Source of the DNA: Moryella indoligenes | GTDB lineage: Bacteria; Bacillota; Clostridia; Lachnospirales; Lachnospiraceae | Assembly: GCF_030812885.1 (NCBI RefSeq) | Contig: NZ_JAUSTO010000002.1 | Span: 1 to 64,000, forward strand | Direction of reading: 5' to 3' | Length of the DNA: 64,000 nucleotides | Shown here: positions 34,941 through 43,017 of the stretch, piece by piece | How the letters are laid out: every line of letters starts with the position of its first letter | Position numbering within the stretch: position 1 is the stretch's first letter | Position numbers and translations under genes: made by a program | Notes under the pieces: model-generated | What the model was told of the DNA's origin: nothing | The model's database searches: none | The model's input: only the letters and a program-made list of their open reading frames with translations

Positions 34941-35084
34941 ATCCTCATCTGCTACAGCTACTGTGCCTATCGTTTTCTGCTTCCGGATTCCTGCCCCTTT
35001 GAGCGAGGCGTCTATGCCTGGGGCATAGGCGCCGGTGTCATGATGACCGGACTGGCACTACTGAAGATATGCGGCCCTGAATGA
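34941..35084 (+). pseudogene. Fragment of a GltS-type symporter C-terminus
   Basis: In the frame starting at 34941, the peptide ending WGIGAGVMMTGLALLKICGPE and a stop resembles the TLGMATGVFITGVLLLRICDP helix of the intact GltS-type symporter at 35674. It is about 47 codons long with no start, and sits between the two halves of the peptidase T relic. It is probably left from an older symporter gene by deletion or recombination. Confidence 0.6.
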
Positions 35085-35566
35085 GTGTGCTGATCCAAGG
35101 AATCAGTGTACACACAGGAAGTACCAAGGGTAAAATGAAAAATGCATTACTTCTCGTCCATGAATTTCAGTCTATGATACCGCCGTCGGAAACTCCGTCC
35201 TCTACCGAAGGCTACGAAGGCTTTTACCACCTGCGCTCTCTGTCCGGAAATGTTGAAACCTGCCGGATGATTTATAACATCCGGGAACATGACCACGCGC
35301 GTTTTCTTGCGCGAAAGACCTTCATGAAGCGGGTATGCGCTTATCTGAATCAGAAATATGGAGACGGCTCCTTTACCCTGACACGGGAAGACAGCGGATT
35401 CAATATGCAGACAGTCCTCTGTGAGCACATGGATCTGATCGACAAGGCGAAGCAGGCCTTCCGCGCCTGCGGAGTAGAACCCACCACACCCCCAATTCGA
35501 GGCGGAACAGACGGTGCAGGACTCAGCTTTATGGGACTTCCCTGCCCGCTGTACCAACTGCTTTAA
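35081..35566 (+). pseudogene. pepT: Peptidase T C-terminal remnant
   Basis: The frame reads QGISVHTGSTKGKMKNALLLVHEFQSM, then TEGYEGFYHLRSLSGNVE, then PPIRGGTDGAGLSFMGLPCP, all characteristic of PepT's dimerisation and C-terminal catalytic regions. It stops right after GLPCP, about 35 residues before the normal end (the TGG.N.HG part with the last metal-binding residues is lost). The middle of the gene is also missing. It cannot be active, although a 161-residue open frame persists. Confidence 0.82.
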
Positions 35567-35673
35567 GCAATATTAACAATTTATTTCTTAAATTATGTAT
35601 TTTTTATAATTATATGATATTATTTATCTGTAAAGGTTTTGTATGAGAAATCAAGTCTAAAGGAGGCAAGAAT

Positions 35674-37071
35674 ATGACATCTGCAATGTTAACTGATTTG
35701 CTGAAAAGTCTTGGCTTATTAGGGCTTTTCCTGATAATCGGCACGCTTATCAGGGCAAAGATCCGCATTTTTCAGAAAACATTCATTCCGGCGTCTGTTA
35801 TCGGTGGATTTCTTCTTCTGATTTTAGGTCCACAGGTTATTAACATTCTTCCTGTTCCCGATGACTGGTTCAAATACTATTCCATGATTCCTGGCATCCT
35901 CATTGTTCCGGTCGTCGCCTCTGTTCCCCTGGGACTGCGATTTGGCAAAACTGGAGGATCAACGGATGCCGGATTTATGAAGAATGTTGTTCCCCTCATG
36001 TTTATAGGACTCGGAGTATCCATGATGCAGTTCGGCATAGGATATCTGGCTCATATTCTCTTCCAAGGCAGCTTTGATTTCTATGATCAGTTTGGCATTG
36101 AGCTTCCCATCGGCTTTGTCGGCGGACATGGTACAGCCGGCACGCTGGGCAACACATTAAAAGAGATGAATCTCCCCTACTGGGAAACCAGCCAGGGTGT
36201 CGCAACCACGACGGCAACCTTTGGTATCGTTGGCGGCATTATCATCGGTATAATCCTGATTAACTGGGCTGCTCGTCATGGTCAGACTGCCATGCTGGAC
36301 AAGCCTGCAGACATCCCGGAGGCTTTTAAGGTTGGTTTCCATAAAAATATGAAGGAGCAGGGCTCTCTCGGACGTGAAACTACCATGTCCTCTTCCATTG
36401 ATACCCTGGCCTTCCACACCGCTTTAATATTCATCGCCTGCGGCGCTGCCTATCTTTGCGTAAAAGGAGCTAAAACCGCCAGCATACCCGTTTTGAAAAG
36501 CATCTCTGTTTGGGCCTACGGCATGATCTGCATGTTTATCCTTTGGGGTATTCTCTGTAAGCTCAAGATGGATTATCTGGTCGATGGGGCTGTGAAGAGC
36601 CACATTTCCGGTGCATTCACAGAGTTTGCCGTCATCGGCGCTGTGGCTAGCCTGCCGATTAAGGCCGTTGCTGCCTATCTTATTCCTATTATTACCATGG
36701 TCTTTATTGGCTACCTGGTAACTGCGGCATGGCTTGTTCTTCTCAGTCGCCATTTGTTAAAAGGGTACTGGTTTGAGCAAATGATCGGAACCCTGGGCAT
36801 GGCAACCGGTGTATTTATCACCGGTGTGCTTCTTCTTCGGATTTGCGACCCCGATCTGAAAAGCCCGGCTTTGGCCAGTTATTCCTTATCCTATACTGTT
36901 ACCAGCGTTATTTACTTCGCTCTGCTGAATATGTTCATCATTATGCCCACCACTCACAGCGTAATGATGGCCTCTCTGACAGGCTTCGGCATTGCCCTCG
37001 CCTGCCTGATCGGTGCTGTGATTTCCAGCCGTATTGCCTTTGGCAGGATTATGCCTCCGCCAGTCAAGTGA
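35674..37071 (+). CDS. GltS-family sodium/glutamate-type symporter
   Basis: The 465-residue protein has about 12 membrane helices and the ESS/GltS signature GFVGGHGTAGTLGNTLKEM plus a second-half copy around IGTLGMATGVFITG. GltS proteins import glutamate with sodium; the substrate here may be another acidic or acylated amino acid, given the M20 amidohydrolase downstream. The start follows AAAGGAGG and an AT-rich upstream region. The bases and codons look more AT-rich than in the flanking operons, although I did not count this. Confidence 0.88.
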   Translation: MTSAMLTDLLKSLGLLGLFLIIGTLIRAKIRIFQKTFIPASVIGGFLLLILGPQVINILPVPDDWFKYYSMIPGILIVPVVASVPLGLRFGKTGGSTDAGFMKNVVPLMFIGLGVSMMQFGIGYLAHILFQGSFDFYDQFGIELPIGFVGGHGTAGTLGNTLKEMNLPYWETSQGVATTTATFGIVGGIIIGIILINWAARHGQTAMLDKPADIPEAFKVGFHKNMKEQGSLGRETTMSSSIDTLAFHTALIFIACGAAYLCVKGAKTASIPVLKSISVWAYGMICMFILWGILCKLKMDYLVDGAVKSHISGAFTEFAVIGAVASLPIKAVAAYLIPIITMVFIGYLVTAAWLVLLSRHLLKGYWFEQMIGTLGMATGVFITGVLLLRICDPDLKSPALASYSLSYTVTSVIYFALLNMFIIMPTTHSVMMASLTGFGIALACLIGAVISSRIAFGRIMPPPVK

Positions 37072-37085
37072 TTAGTCTCGCATTG

Positions 37086-37122
37086 ACAAACAGACTTCCT
37101 GGTTTGCAGGAAGTCTGTTTGT
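37086..37122 (+). terminator. Perfect 16-bp hairpin between symporter and amidohydrolase genes
   Basis: ACAAACAGACTTCCTG and its exact complement enclose a GTTTG loop, 15 bp after the symporter stop. No clear U-run follows, so it may be a partial terminator or a processing site within one transcript. Confidence 0.65.
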
Positions 37123-37162
37123 AATCAAAAATCCTGTATTTATAAAACCAAAGGGAGAAGCC

Positions 37163-38332
37163 ATGAATCTGATAGACAACGCCCGTTCTATTCAACTTCA
37201 TCTTGTTGACATACGCAGAGAGCTTCATCAACACCCGGAAGAATCCAACAAGGAAAAGGACACCGCAGAGCTCATAAAACGAGAATTGATGGAGATCGGC
37301 AGTTGGACCATACGAGATCAGATTGGGGGTTATGGCATATTGGCTGATCTGGTCGGCGCGGTTCCTGGCCCCCACACTGCGCTGCGAGCCGATATGGACG
37401 CTCTATCCATCCAGGAAGAGACAAATTTGCCTTTTTCGTCCCAAAATCCTGGAGTTATGCATGCCTGCGGCCACGACAATCATATCACCTGTCTTTTGGG
37501 CGCCGCCCGGCTGCTGGCCATGCATAAAAATCAGCTCAAAGGACAAGTTCGCCTGATATTTCAGCCCGCTGAAGAAAACGCTCCGGTTGGCGGCTCTCGC
37601 AAAATGATTGCAGCCGGCGCCCTTGAGGGAATAGATCGGGTATTTGGACTGCATGTATGGCCTAATCTTTCTGCAGGGGTGCTCGGTGCCAAGCCCGGGC
37701 CTCAGATGGCCGCCTCAGATCACTTCATCGTCCGTATCAAGGGCGAAAGTGCCCACGGAGCCATGCCCCATCTGGGGAAAGATGCTCTTATAGCCGGAGC
37801 GCATTTTGTATCTGCCGTTCAAACTATCATCAGCAGAAACAGTGACCCTCTTGATCCAGGCGTAATCACCATAGGCGTCATGAAGGCAGGCTCCCGCTAC
37901 AATATCGTTCCGGAAGAATGCTTGCTGGAGGGCACGTGCAGAACATACTCTGCTGAAATGCGTGAGCTGGCTGAAAAAAGACTTGAACAGCTCTTGAAGG
38001 GAATATGCTCCGCTTACGGCTGCGAGGGAGACCTCGATTATCAGCGGGGATATAGCGCATTGAGGAATGATCCGGAGCAAGTAGAATATCTGCTGACAAC
38101 CTGGGGAAAACTTTTTGGCCAGGACAGGAGCATCCGCGTACCTCAGCCTGCCATGACGGCAGAGGACTTCTCCTTCTATTTGGAAAAAACACCCGGCGCC
38201 TTTGGCTGGCTGGGCACTCAGGCCGAAAACGATCCAGAGGTCTGGCCGCTTCACAGCTCTCACTATAAAGCGAATGAAGATGTGCTGTGGAAGGGTGCTG
38301 CCCTGTTTGCTGCTCTGGCCTTGGGTGTCTGA
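37163..38332 (+). CDS. M20 family amidohydrolase (AbgB/hippurate hydrolase type)
   Basis: The 389-residue protein is an M20D aminoacylase-type enzyme with ALRADMDALSI, MHACGHDNHITCLLGAARLL (metal ligands Cys and His), QPAEENAPVGGSRKMI, GESAHGAMPHLGKDA in the lid domain and AEDFSFYLEKTPGAFGWLG near the end. Such enzymes release free amino acids from N-acyl or p-aminobenzoyl forms in the cytosol. The start follows AAAGGGAG. Coupling with the upstream GltS-type symporter suggests uptake and hydrolysis of an acylated amino acid; this is inference. Confidence 0.93.
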   Translation: MNLIDNARSIQLHLVDIRRELHQHPEESNKEKDTAELIKRELMEIGSWTIRDQIGGYGILADLVGAVPGPHTALRADMDALSIQEETNLPFSSQNPGVMHACGHDNHITCLLGAARLLAMHKNQLKGQVRLIFQPAEENAPVGGSRKMIAAGALEGIDRVFGLHVWPNLSAGVLGAKPGPQMAASDHFIVRIKGESAHGAMPHLGKDALIAGAHFVSAVQTIISRNSDPLDPGVITIGVMKAGSRYNIVPEECLLEGTCRTYSAEMRELAEKRLEQLLKGICSAYGCEGDLDYQRGYSALRNDPEQVEYLLTTWGKLFGQDRSIRVPQPAMTAEDFSFYLEKTPGAFGWLGTQAENDPEVWPLHSSHYKANEDVLWKGAALFAALALGV

Positions 38333-38404
38333 GTATCTCCCCCTCACCACCTGTGGCTAAAAGGCGTATGAAGAAAAGGAATAAGGTCTATAGTCACAAT
38401 TCCC

Positions 38405-38433
38405 TTGACAGTCTCTGAACCCCGCCGTATGAT
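38405..38433 (+). promoter_or_regulatory. Promoter of the riboflavin operon
   Basis: TTGACA at 38405-38410 and TATGAT at 38428-38433 are exactly 17 bp apart, and the FMN riboswitch begins ten bases after the -10. Confidence 0.85.
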
Positions 38434-38442
38434 ATGGGTGTA

Positions 38443-38549
38443 ATCTTCAGGGCAGGGTTAGATTCCCTACCGGCGGTAAAGCCCGCGAGCCGAAAGGCAT
38501 GATCCGGTGTGATTCCGGAGCCGACAGTACAGTCTGGATGAGAGAAGAT
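38443..38549 (+). promoter_or_regulatory. FMN riboswitch (RFN element)
   Basis: The conserved RFN core is complete: AGGGCAGGGTTAGATTCCC, ACCGGCGGTAAAGCCCGCGA, ATGATCCGGTGTGATTCCGG, AGCCGACAGT and AGTCTGGATG in order, with the closing P1 helix ATCTTC (38443) and GAAGAT (to 38549). It controls the rib genes that follow. The GCCAAGCT/AGCTTGGC hairpin at 38553-38572 and the terminator at 38590 form the expression platform, so FMN binding should end transcription early. Confidence 0.98.
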
Positions 38550-38589
38550 GAGGCCAAGCTGCGTAGCTTGGCGTGCGCTTGTTTTTATT

Positions 38590-38619
38590 GCCCTGGAAGC
38601 TGTCTTCCGGGGCTTTTTA
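38590..38619 (+). terminator. Intrinsic terminator of the FMN riboswitch
   Basis: GCCCTGGAAG pairs with CTTCCGGGGC across a CTGT loop (one G-U pair), followed by TTTTTATTTTT. It lies between the aptamer and ribD. Confidence 0.92.
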
Positions 38620-38714
38620 TTTTTCTTCTGCTCCTTCTTTCTCTCAATGCCTCCCTGTATGTATGAACACCACTCCCGGCGAACGGATGGAAGAATACCA
38701 GGAAGGAGAATTTC

Positions 38715-39809
38715 ATGAATCTCACATTTATGCGGCGCGCTGTCGAGCTCGCCCATCGCGGCGAGGGACGGGTCTCCCCGAATCCGCTGGTCGGTGCCGT
38801 TCTTGTGCGGGAAGGGCGCATCATCGGCGAGGGCTGGCACGATCACTACGGCGACCTGCACGCGGAGCGCGCAGCGCTGAAGGACTGTGCGCAGCGCGGA
38901 GAAAGCGCGCGCGGCGCCGAGCTCTATGTCACGCTGGAGCCCTGCTGCCATCACGGAAAACAGCCTCCCTGCACAGATGCTCTCATCGAAGCCGGCATTT
39001 CCCACGTCTATGTCGGCTCCGGTGATCCGAACCCAAAGGTCGCAGGACAGGGTATCGCTCTGCTTCGTGCAGGCGGCATTCAGGTCACGGAACAGGTACT
39101 GAAGGCAGAATGCAGGGCGCTGAATGATATCTTTTTTCACTACATCACCAGCGGACTGCCTCTCGTGTACTTAAAATATGCGATGACGCTCGACGGAAAG
39201 ATTGCCTGCTACACAGGAGCCTCCCGCTGGGTAAGCGGGGAGGCTGCAAGGGCCGAGGTGCACAGGCTGCGAAACCGCTGCGCCGCAATTATGGTCGGGG
39301 TAAATACCGTGGAGCAGGACGATCCGCTTCTGACCTGCCGCATGGAGGGAGGCAGAAACCCGCTCCGCATCATCTGCGACTCCACCCTGCGGACGCCGCT
39401 TGATTCAAGGATCATACAGAGCGCATCGGAGATTCCGACCCTGCTCGCAACCTGCTGTGAGGACAGCGACAGAGCGCAGCGCTATGAGGCGCTGGGCTGC
39501 CGCATTCTCCTCTGCCCTGGCAAAGACGGCCGCGTGGATCTTCCCGCTCTCATGCGCGCACTCGGCGCAATGCAGATAGACAGCGTGCTGCTGGAGGGCG
39601 GCGCAGAGCTCGCCTGGAGCGCGCTCCGGGACGGCGTGGTTCAGAGAGTACAGGCCTATATCGCCCCTAAGCTCTTTGGCGGGAGCCGCGCAAAGACGCC
39701 GGTCGGCGGAACCGGCTTCGCCGCGCCGGATCAGGCGATACAGCTGAAGCATACACAGCTGAAACAGCTGGGAGAGGACTATCTCATCGAAGGGGAGGTG
39801 ATACGCTGA
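38715..39809 (+). CDS. ribD: Bifunctional riboflavin deaminase/reductase
   Basis: The 364-residue protein has an N-terminal cytidine-deaminase-like domain (about 1-145; zinc ligands in LHAERAALKD and EPCCHHGKQPPC) and a C-terminal reductase domain (about 150-364; KYAMTLDGKIACYTGASRWVSG and LLEGGAELA). It converts the GTP cyclohydrolase II product to 5-amino-6-ribitylamino-uracil phosphate by deamination and NADPH reduction. The start follows AGGAAGGAGA. It is the first gene of the riboswitch-controlled rib operon and its stop overlaps the ribE start (TGATG). Confidence 0.97.
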   Translation: MNLTFMRRAVELAHRGEGRVSPNPLVGAVLVREGRIIGEGWHDHYGDLHAERAALKDCAQRGESARGAELYVTLEPCCHHGKQPPCTDALIEAGISHVYVGSGDPNPKVAGQGIALLRAGGIQVTEQVLKAECRALNDIFFHYITSGLPLVYLKYAMTLDGKIACYTGASRWVSGEAARAEVHRLRNRCAAIMVGVNTVEQDDPLLTCRMEGGRNPLRIICDSTLRTPLDSRIIQSASEIPTLLATCCEDSDRAQRYEALGCRILLCPGKDGRVDLPALMRALGAMQIDSVLLEGGAELAWSALRDGVVQRVQAYIAPKLFGGSRAKTPVGGTGFAAPDQAIQLKHTQLKQLGEDYLIEGEVIR

Positions 39810-40498
39810 TGTTCACAGGACTCATTGAGGAAACCGGAGCGCTGAAATCCATACAGCGGGGCGCCCACTCCGCCGTGCTCACCATAGGCGCAGGACGCGT
39901 GCTGGAGGGCTTAAAAATCGGAGACAGCATCGCGGTCAACGGCGTCTGTCTCACAGTCACAGACTTCAGCTCCTCCGGCTTCAGCGCGGATGTCATGCAT
40001 GAGACCCTGAACCGCTCCTCCCTCGGCACACTTCGTCCGAACAGCAGGGTGAATCTGGAGCGAGCCATGCCCGCGGACGGACGCTTCGGCGGTCACATCG
40101 TCTCCGGCCATGTGGACGGGCTCGGAACCATCACAAACATACGCCGGGATGACAATGCCGTCTGGTACGAGCTGCGCGCGGAGCCCGCTCTGCTTCGCGG
40201 CATTGTAGAGAAGGGCTCCATCACCATCGACGGCATCAGCCTCACTGTGGCCTGTACAGGCACGGAGCGCTTCTCCGTATCTGTGATCCCGCACACGGCG
40301 GCTGTGACGACGCTCTCCGAGCGCCGCGTCGGCGACCGGGTGAACCTTGAGACGGATATTATCGGAAAGTATGTGTCGCAGCTGCTTCGCTTTGAACACC
40401 CCCGCTCTCCCGAAGTGCTCCCACAGGCGGAGGGTGGAAAAGAAAGCGGCGGGACATCCAACATCACCCGCGATATGCTGCTCCGCTGCGGCTTCTGA
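39809..40498 (+). CDS. ribE: Riboflavin synthase alpha chain
   Basis: The 229-residue protein begins MFTGLIEETGALKSI and contains two lumazine-binding repeats (about 1-95 and 96-195; GDSIAVNGVCLTV and GSITIDGISLTVA), as in riboflavin synthase, which dismutates two lumazine molecules to riboflavin and a pyrimidine. The C-terminal 25 residues after IGKYVSQLL are an extra polar tail. Its start overlaps the ribD stop by one base, indicating coupled translation. Confidence 0.96.
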   Translation: MFTGLIEETGALKSIQRGAHSAVLTIGAGRVLEGLKIGDSIAVNGVCLTVTDFSSSGFSADVMHETLNRSSLGTLRPNSRVNLERAMPADGRFGGHIVSGHVDGLGTITNIRRDDNAVWYELRAEPALLRGIVEKGSITIDGISLTVACTGTERFSVSVIPHTAAVTTLSERRVGDRVNLETDIIGKYVSQLLRFEHPRSPEVLPQAEGGKESGGTSNITRDMLLRCGF

Positions 40499-40542
40499 AA
40501 ATGATTTGAATGAAAGAATCAAACAATACAGGAGGAACTGTT

Positions 40543-41748
40543 ATGGCTGGATTTAATACAATTGACGAGGCACTCTCGGAGCTTCGCGCCGGGAAGATCA
40601 TACTCTGCATCGATGATCCCGACCGCGAAAACGAGGGGGATTTCATCTGTGCCGCAGAATTTGCCACGACGGAGAATATCAATTTCATGGCGACGCACGG
40701 CAAGGGACTGATCTGCATGCCGATGGCAAAAAAATATGTGAAGCAGCTTCAGATTCCACAGATGGTTATGGAAAATACGGACAATCACGAGACCGCCTTC
40801 ACCGTATCCATAGACCACGCAAGCACCAGCACCGGCATCTCCGCCGCGGAGCGCTCCGTCACCGCTATGAAGTGTGTCGACGAGAACGCCCGGCCGGAGG
40901 ACTTCCGGAGACCGGGACACATGTTCCCGCTGCTCGCAAAGAAAAATGGCGTGCTGGAGCGAAACGGTCACACGGAGGCAACCGTAGATCTGTGCCGCCT
41001 TGCGGGACTGAAGGAGTGCGGACTCTGCTGCGAGATTATGCGTGAGGATGGCACCATGATGCGCACCACGGAGCTTCTGGAGCTCGCAGAGCGCTTTCAG
41101 CTCTGCATCATCAGCATACGGGCGCTTCAGGAGTACAGAAAATCCCACGACATTCTGGTGGATTGCGAGGCTGTTGTAAAAATGCCCACCCGATACGGCG
41201 AATTCCGCGCCTACGGCTATGTAAACCGTCTGAACGGCGAGCACCACGTGGCTCTGGTGAAGGGCGATATTGGCGACGGCCGGGACATCCTGTGCCGCGT
41301 GCACTCCGAATGCCTGACCGGAGATACCTTCGGCTCGCTCCGCTGCGACTGCGGCCAGCAGTTTGCCTCAGCGATGACTCAGATCGAGAAAGAGGGCCGC
41401 GGCATTCTGCTCTACATGCGGCAGGAGGGGCGCGGCATAGGTCTCATCAACAAGCTGAAGGCCTACGAGCTCCAGGAAAAGGGCATGGACACCGTGGAGG
41501 CAAATCTCGCCCTCGGCTTCGGAGAGGATCAGCGTGAATACTACATCGGCGCGCAGATTCTGCGTGATCTCGGCGTCAGATCCCTGCGCCTTTTGACAAA
41601 CAACCCCGATAAGGTCTACCAGCTCAGCGGCTTCGGACTTGAGATCGCCTCGCGCGTCCCGATCCAGATGAACGCCACGCCCTACGACCTCTACTATCTG
41701 AAGACCAAGGCAAAGCGCATGGGACACTACTTAAACTACGGAGAATAA
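40543..41748 (+). CDS. ribBA: Bifunctional DHBP synthase / GTP cyclohydrolase II
   Basis: The 401-residue protein has an N-terminal 3,4-dihydroxy-2-butanone-4-phosphate synthase domain (about 1-200; DDPDRENEGDF, FMATHGKGLICMP, RPGHMFPLLAK) and a C-terminal GTP cyclohydrolase II domain (about 205-401; HSECLTGDTFGSLRCDCGQQ with the zinc cysteines, and RQEGRGIGLINKLKAY). It supplies both starting blocks of riboflavin. ATG 40543 follows AGGAGG; an ATG at 40510 lies eleven codons upstream without a site. Confidence 0.97.
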   Translation: MAGFNTIDEALSELRAGKIILCIDDPDRENEGDFICAAEFATTENINFMATHGKGLICMPMAKKYVKQLQIPQMVMENTDNHETAFTVSIDHASTSTGISAAERSVTAMKCVDENARPEDFRRPGHMFPLLAKKNGVLERNGHTEATVDLCRLAGLKECGLCCEIMREDGTMMRTTELLELAERFQLCIISIRALQEYRKSHDILVDCEAVVKMPTRYGEFRAYGYVNRLNGEHHVALVKGDIGDGRDILCRVHSECLTGDTFGSLRCDCGQQFASAMTQIEKEGRGILLYMRQEGRGIGLINKLKAYELQEKGMDTVEANLALGFGEDQREYYIGAQILRDLGVRSLRLLTNNPDKVYQLSGFGLEIASRVPIQMNATPYDLYYLKTKAKRMGHYLNYGE

Positions 41749-41803
41749 ACAGTTCCCCGGAAGAGCCCACAGTATAAACAATCATCCAAAGGAGGATACT
41801 ATC

Positions 41804-42271
41804 ATGCATAAATTTGAGGGACAGATGATCGCGGGGGATATCCGCATCGGCATCGTCGCCGCCCGCTTCAATGAATTTATCACCTCCCGCCTGCTCGGCG
41901 GCGCGGAGGACGGCCTGCTTCGGCACGGCGTCTCTGCAGATCATATTGATGTTGCCTGGGTTCCCGGGGCGTTCGAGATCCCTCTGATTGCCCAGAAGAT
42001 GGCAAAGAGCGGAAAATATGACGCAGTGATTGCCCTCGGCGCAGTGATCCGCGGCTCCACCACACACTACGACTACGTGTGTAGCGAGGTATCCAAGGGT
42101 CTGGCAAATGTCTCGCTGTGCAGCGACATCCCGGTCATGTTCGGCGTCCTGACCACAGAGAATATCGAGCAGGCGATCGAACGGGCGGGCTCCAAGGCCG
42201 GCAACAAGGGCTATGAGTGCGCAGTCGGCGCGATCGAGATGATCAATCTGATCCGGGAGATTGAGGCGTAA
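41804..42271 (+). CDS. ribH: 6,7-dimethyl-8-ribityllumazine synthase
   Basis: The 155-residue protein matches lumazine synthase, which condenses DHBP with the ribitylamino-uracil: IGIVAARFNEFITSRLL, WVPGAFEIPLIAQKMA, ALGAVIRGSTTHYDYVC and PVMFGVLTTENIEQAIERAGSKAGNKGYE, with the catalytic histidine in THYDYV. The start follows AAAGGAGG. Its stop codon overlaps the HAD gene start (TAATG). Confidence 0.97.
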   Translation: MHKFEGQMIAGDIRIGIVAARFNEFITSRLLGGAEDGLLRHGVSADHIDVAWVPGAFEIPLIAQKMAKSGKYDAVIALGAVIRGSTTHYDYVCSEVSKGLANVSLCSDIPVMFGVLTTENIEQAIERAGSKAGNKGYECAVGAIEMINLIREIEA

Positions 42272-43017
42272 TGACGGAAGGAAATACATATAACGCGGGT
42301 AATGCCGGCAGAAGCCTGAAAAATGTGATCTTCGACTACGATGGCACGCTGCATGAGACCATGCGCATCTACGGGCCTGCCTTCCGGAAGAACTATGAAT
42401 TTCTGACAGCACAGGGCCTGATGCCGGCGCGGCAGTTTGAGGATGCGGAGATCAGCAAATGGCTCGGCTACCCCGCGGGAGATATGTGGCGGCGCTTTGC
42501 GCCGCAGCTCTCCGAAGCAGAGCAGGGCGCCTGCAGCGCACGCATCCAGGAGGAAATGGCTAGGCTCATTGAAAACGGTACGGCACGCCTCTATCCTGCT
42601 GTGCCCACACTGCTTGACACGCTGAAGCGCGCAGGCTTTGGCATCTATCTGCTCAGCAACTGCAAGAGCAGCTACCTCGACGCGCACAGGAGAGTGATGA
42701 AGCTGGACCGATGGTTCGACGGCTACTACTGGGGCGAGGCCGAGGGCTGGGCCCCGAAGCCGGAGATCATGAAAAAGCTGCTCAGGGAGCATCCGGGAGC
42801 TGCCGTGATGGTCGGAGACCGCTTTCTGGACTTTGAGGCGGCCCGGGCCTTCGATCTCCCCTTCATCGCCTGCGCCTATGGCTACGGTTCGCCGGAGGAG
42901 TGGCGGGAGGCAGCGGCGGTCGCAGCTTCCCCGGAGGAGCTTAAGACGCTGATTCCACAGCTGCTGCCAGCTGCTCCATCGCCTTTCGGAGTACACTCCG
43001 CGGGCAGGCCGTATTGA
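42271..43017 (+). CDS. HAD-family phosphatase at the end of the rib operon
   Basis: The 248-residue protein is a haloacid dehalogenase-type hydrolase: catalytic Asp22 and Asp24 in FDYDGTLHET, LSNCKSS as motif II, the lysine in WAPKPEIM and MVGDRFLDFEAA as motif III/IV, with an alpha-helical cap (about 30-115). It overlaps ribH by one base and so belongs to the rib operon. Dephosphorylation of the ribitylamino-uracil phosphate is done by HAD enzymes elsewhere and no other rib gene here supplies it, so this is the likely candidate (inference). Its last 77 bases overlap the convergent patB-type gene. Confidence 0.88.
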   Translation: MTEGNTYNAGNAGRSLKNVIFDYDGTLHETMRIYGPAFRKNYEFLTAQGLMPARQFEDAEISKWLGYPAGDMWRRFAPQLSEAEQGACSARIQEEMARLIENGTARLYPAVPTLLDTLKRAGFGIYLLSNCKSSYLDAHRRVMKLDRWFDGYYWGEAEGWAPKPEIMKKLLREHPGAAVMVGDRFLDFEAARAFDLPFIACAYGYGSPEEWREAAAVAASPEELKTLIPQLLPAAPSPFGVHSAGRPY

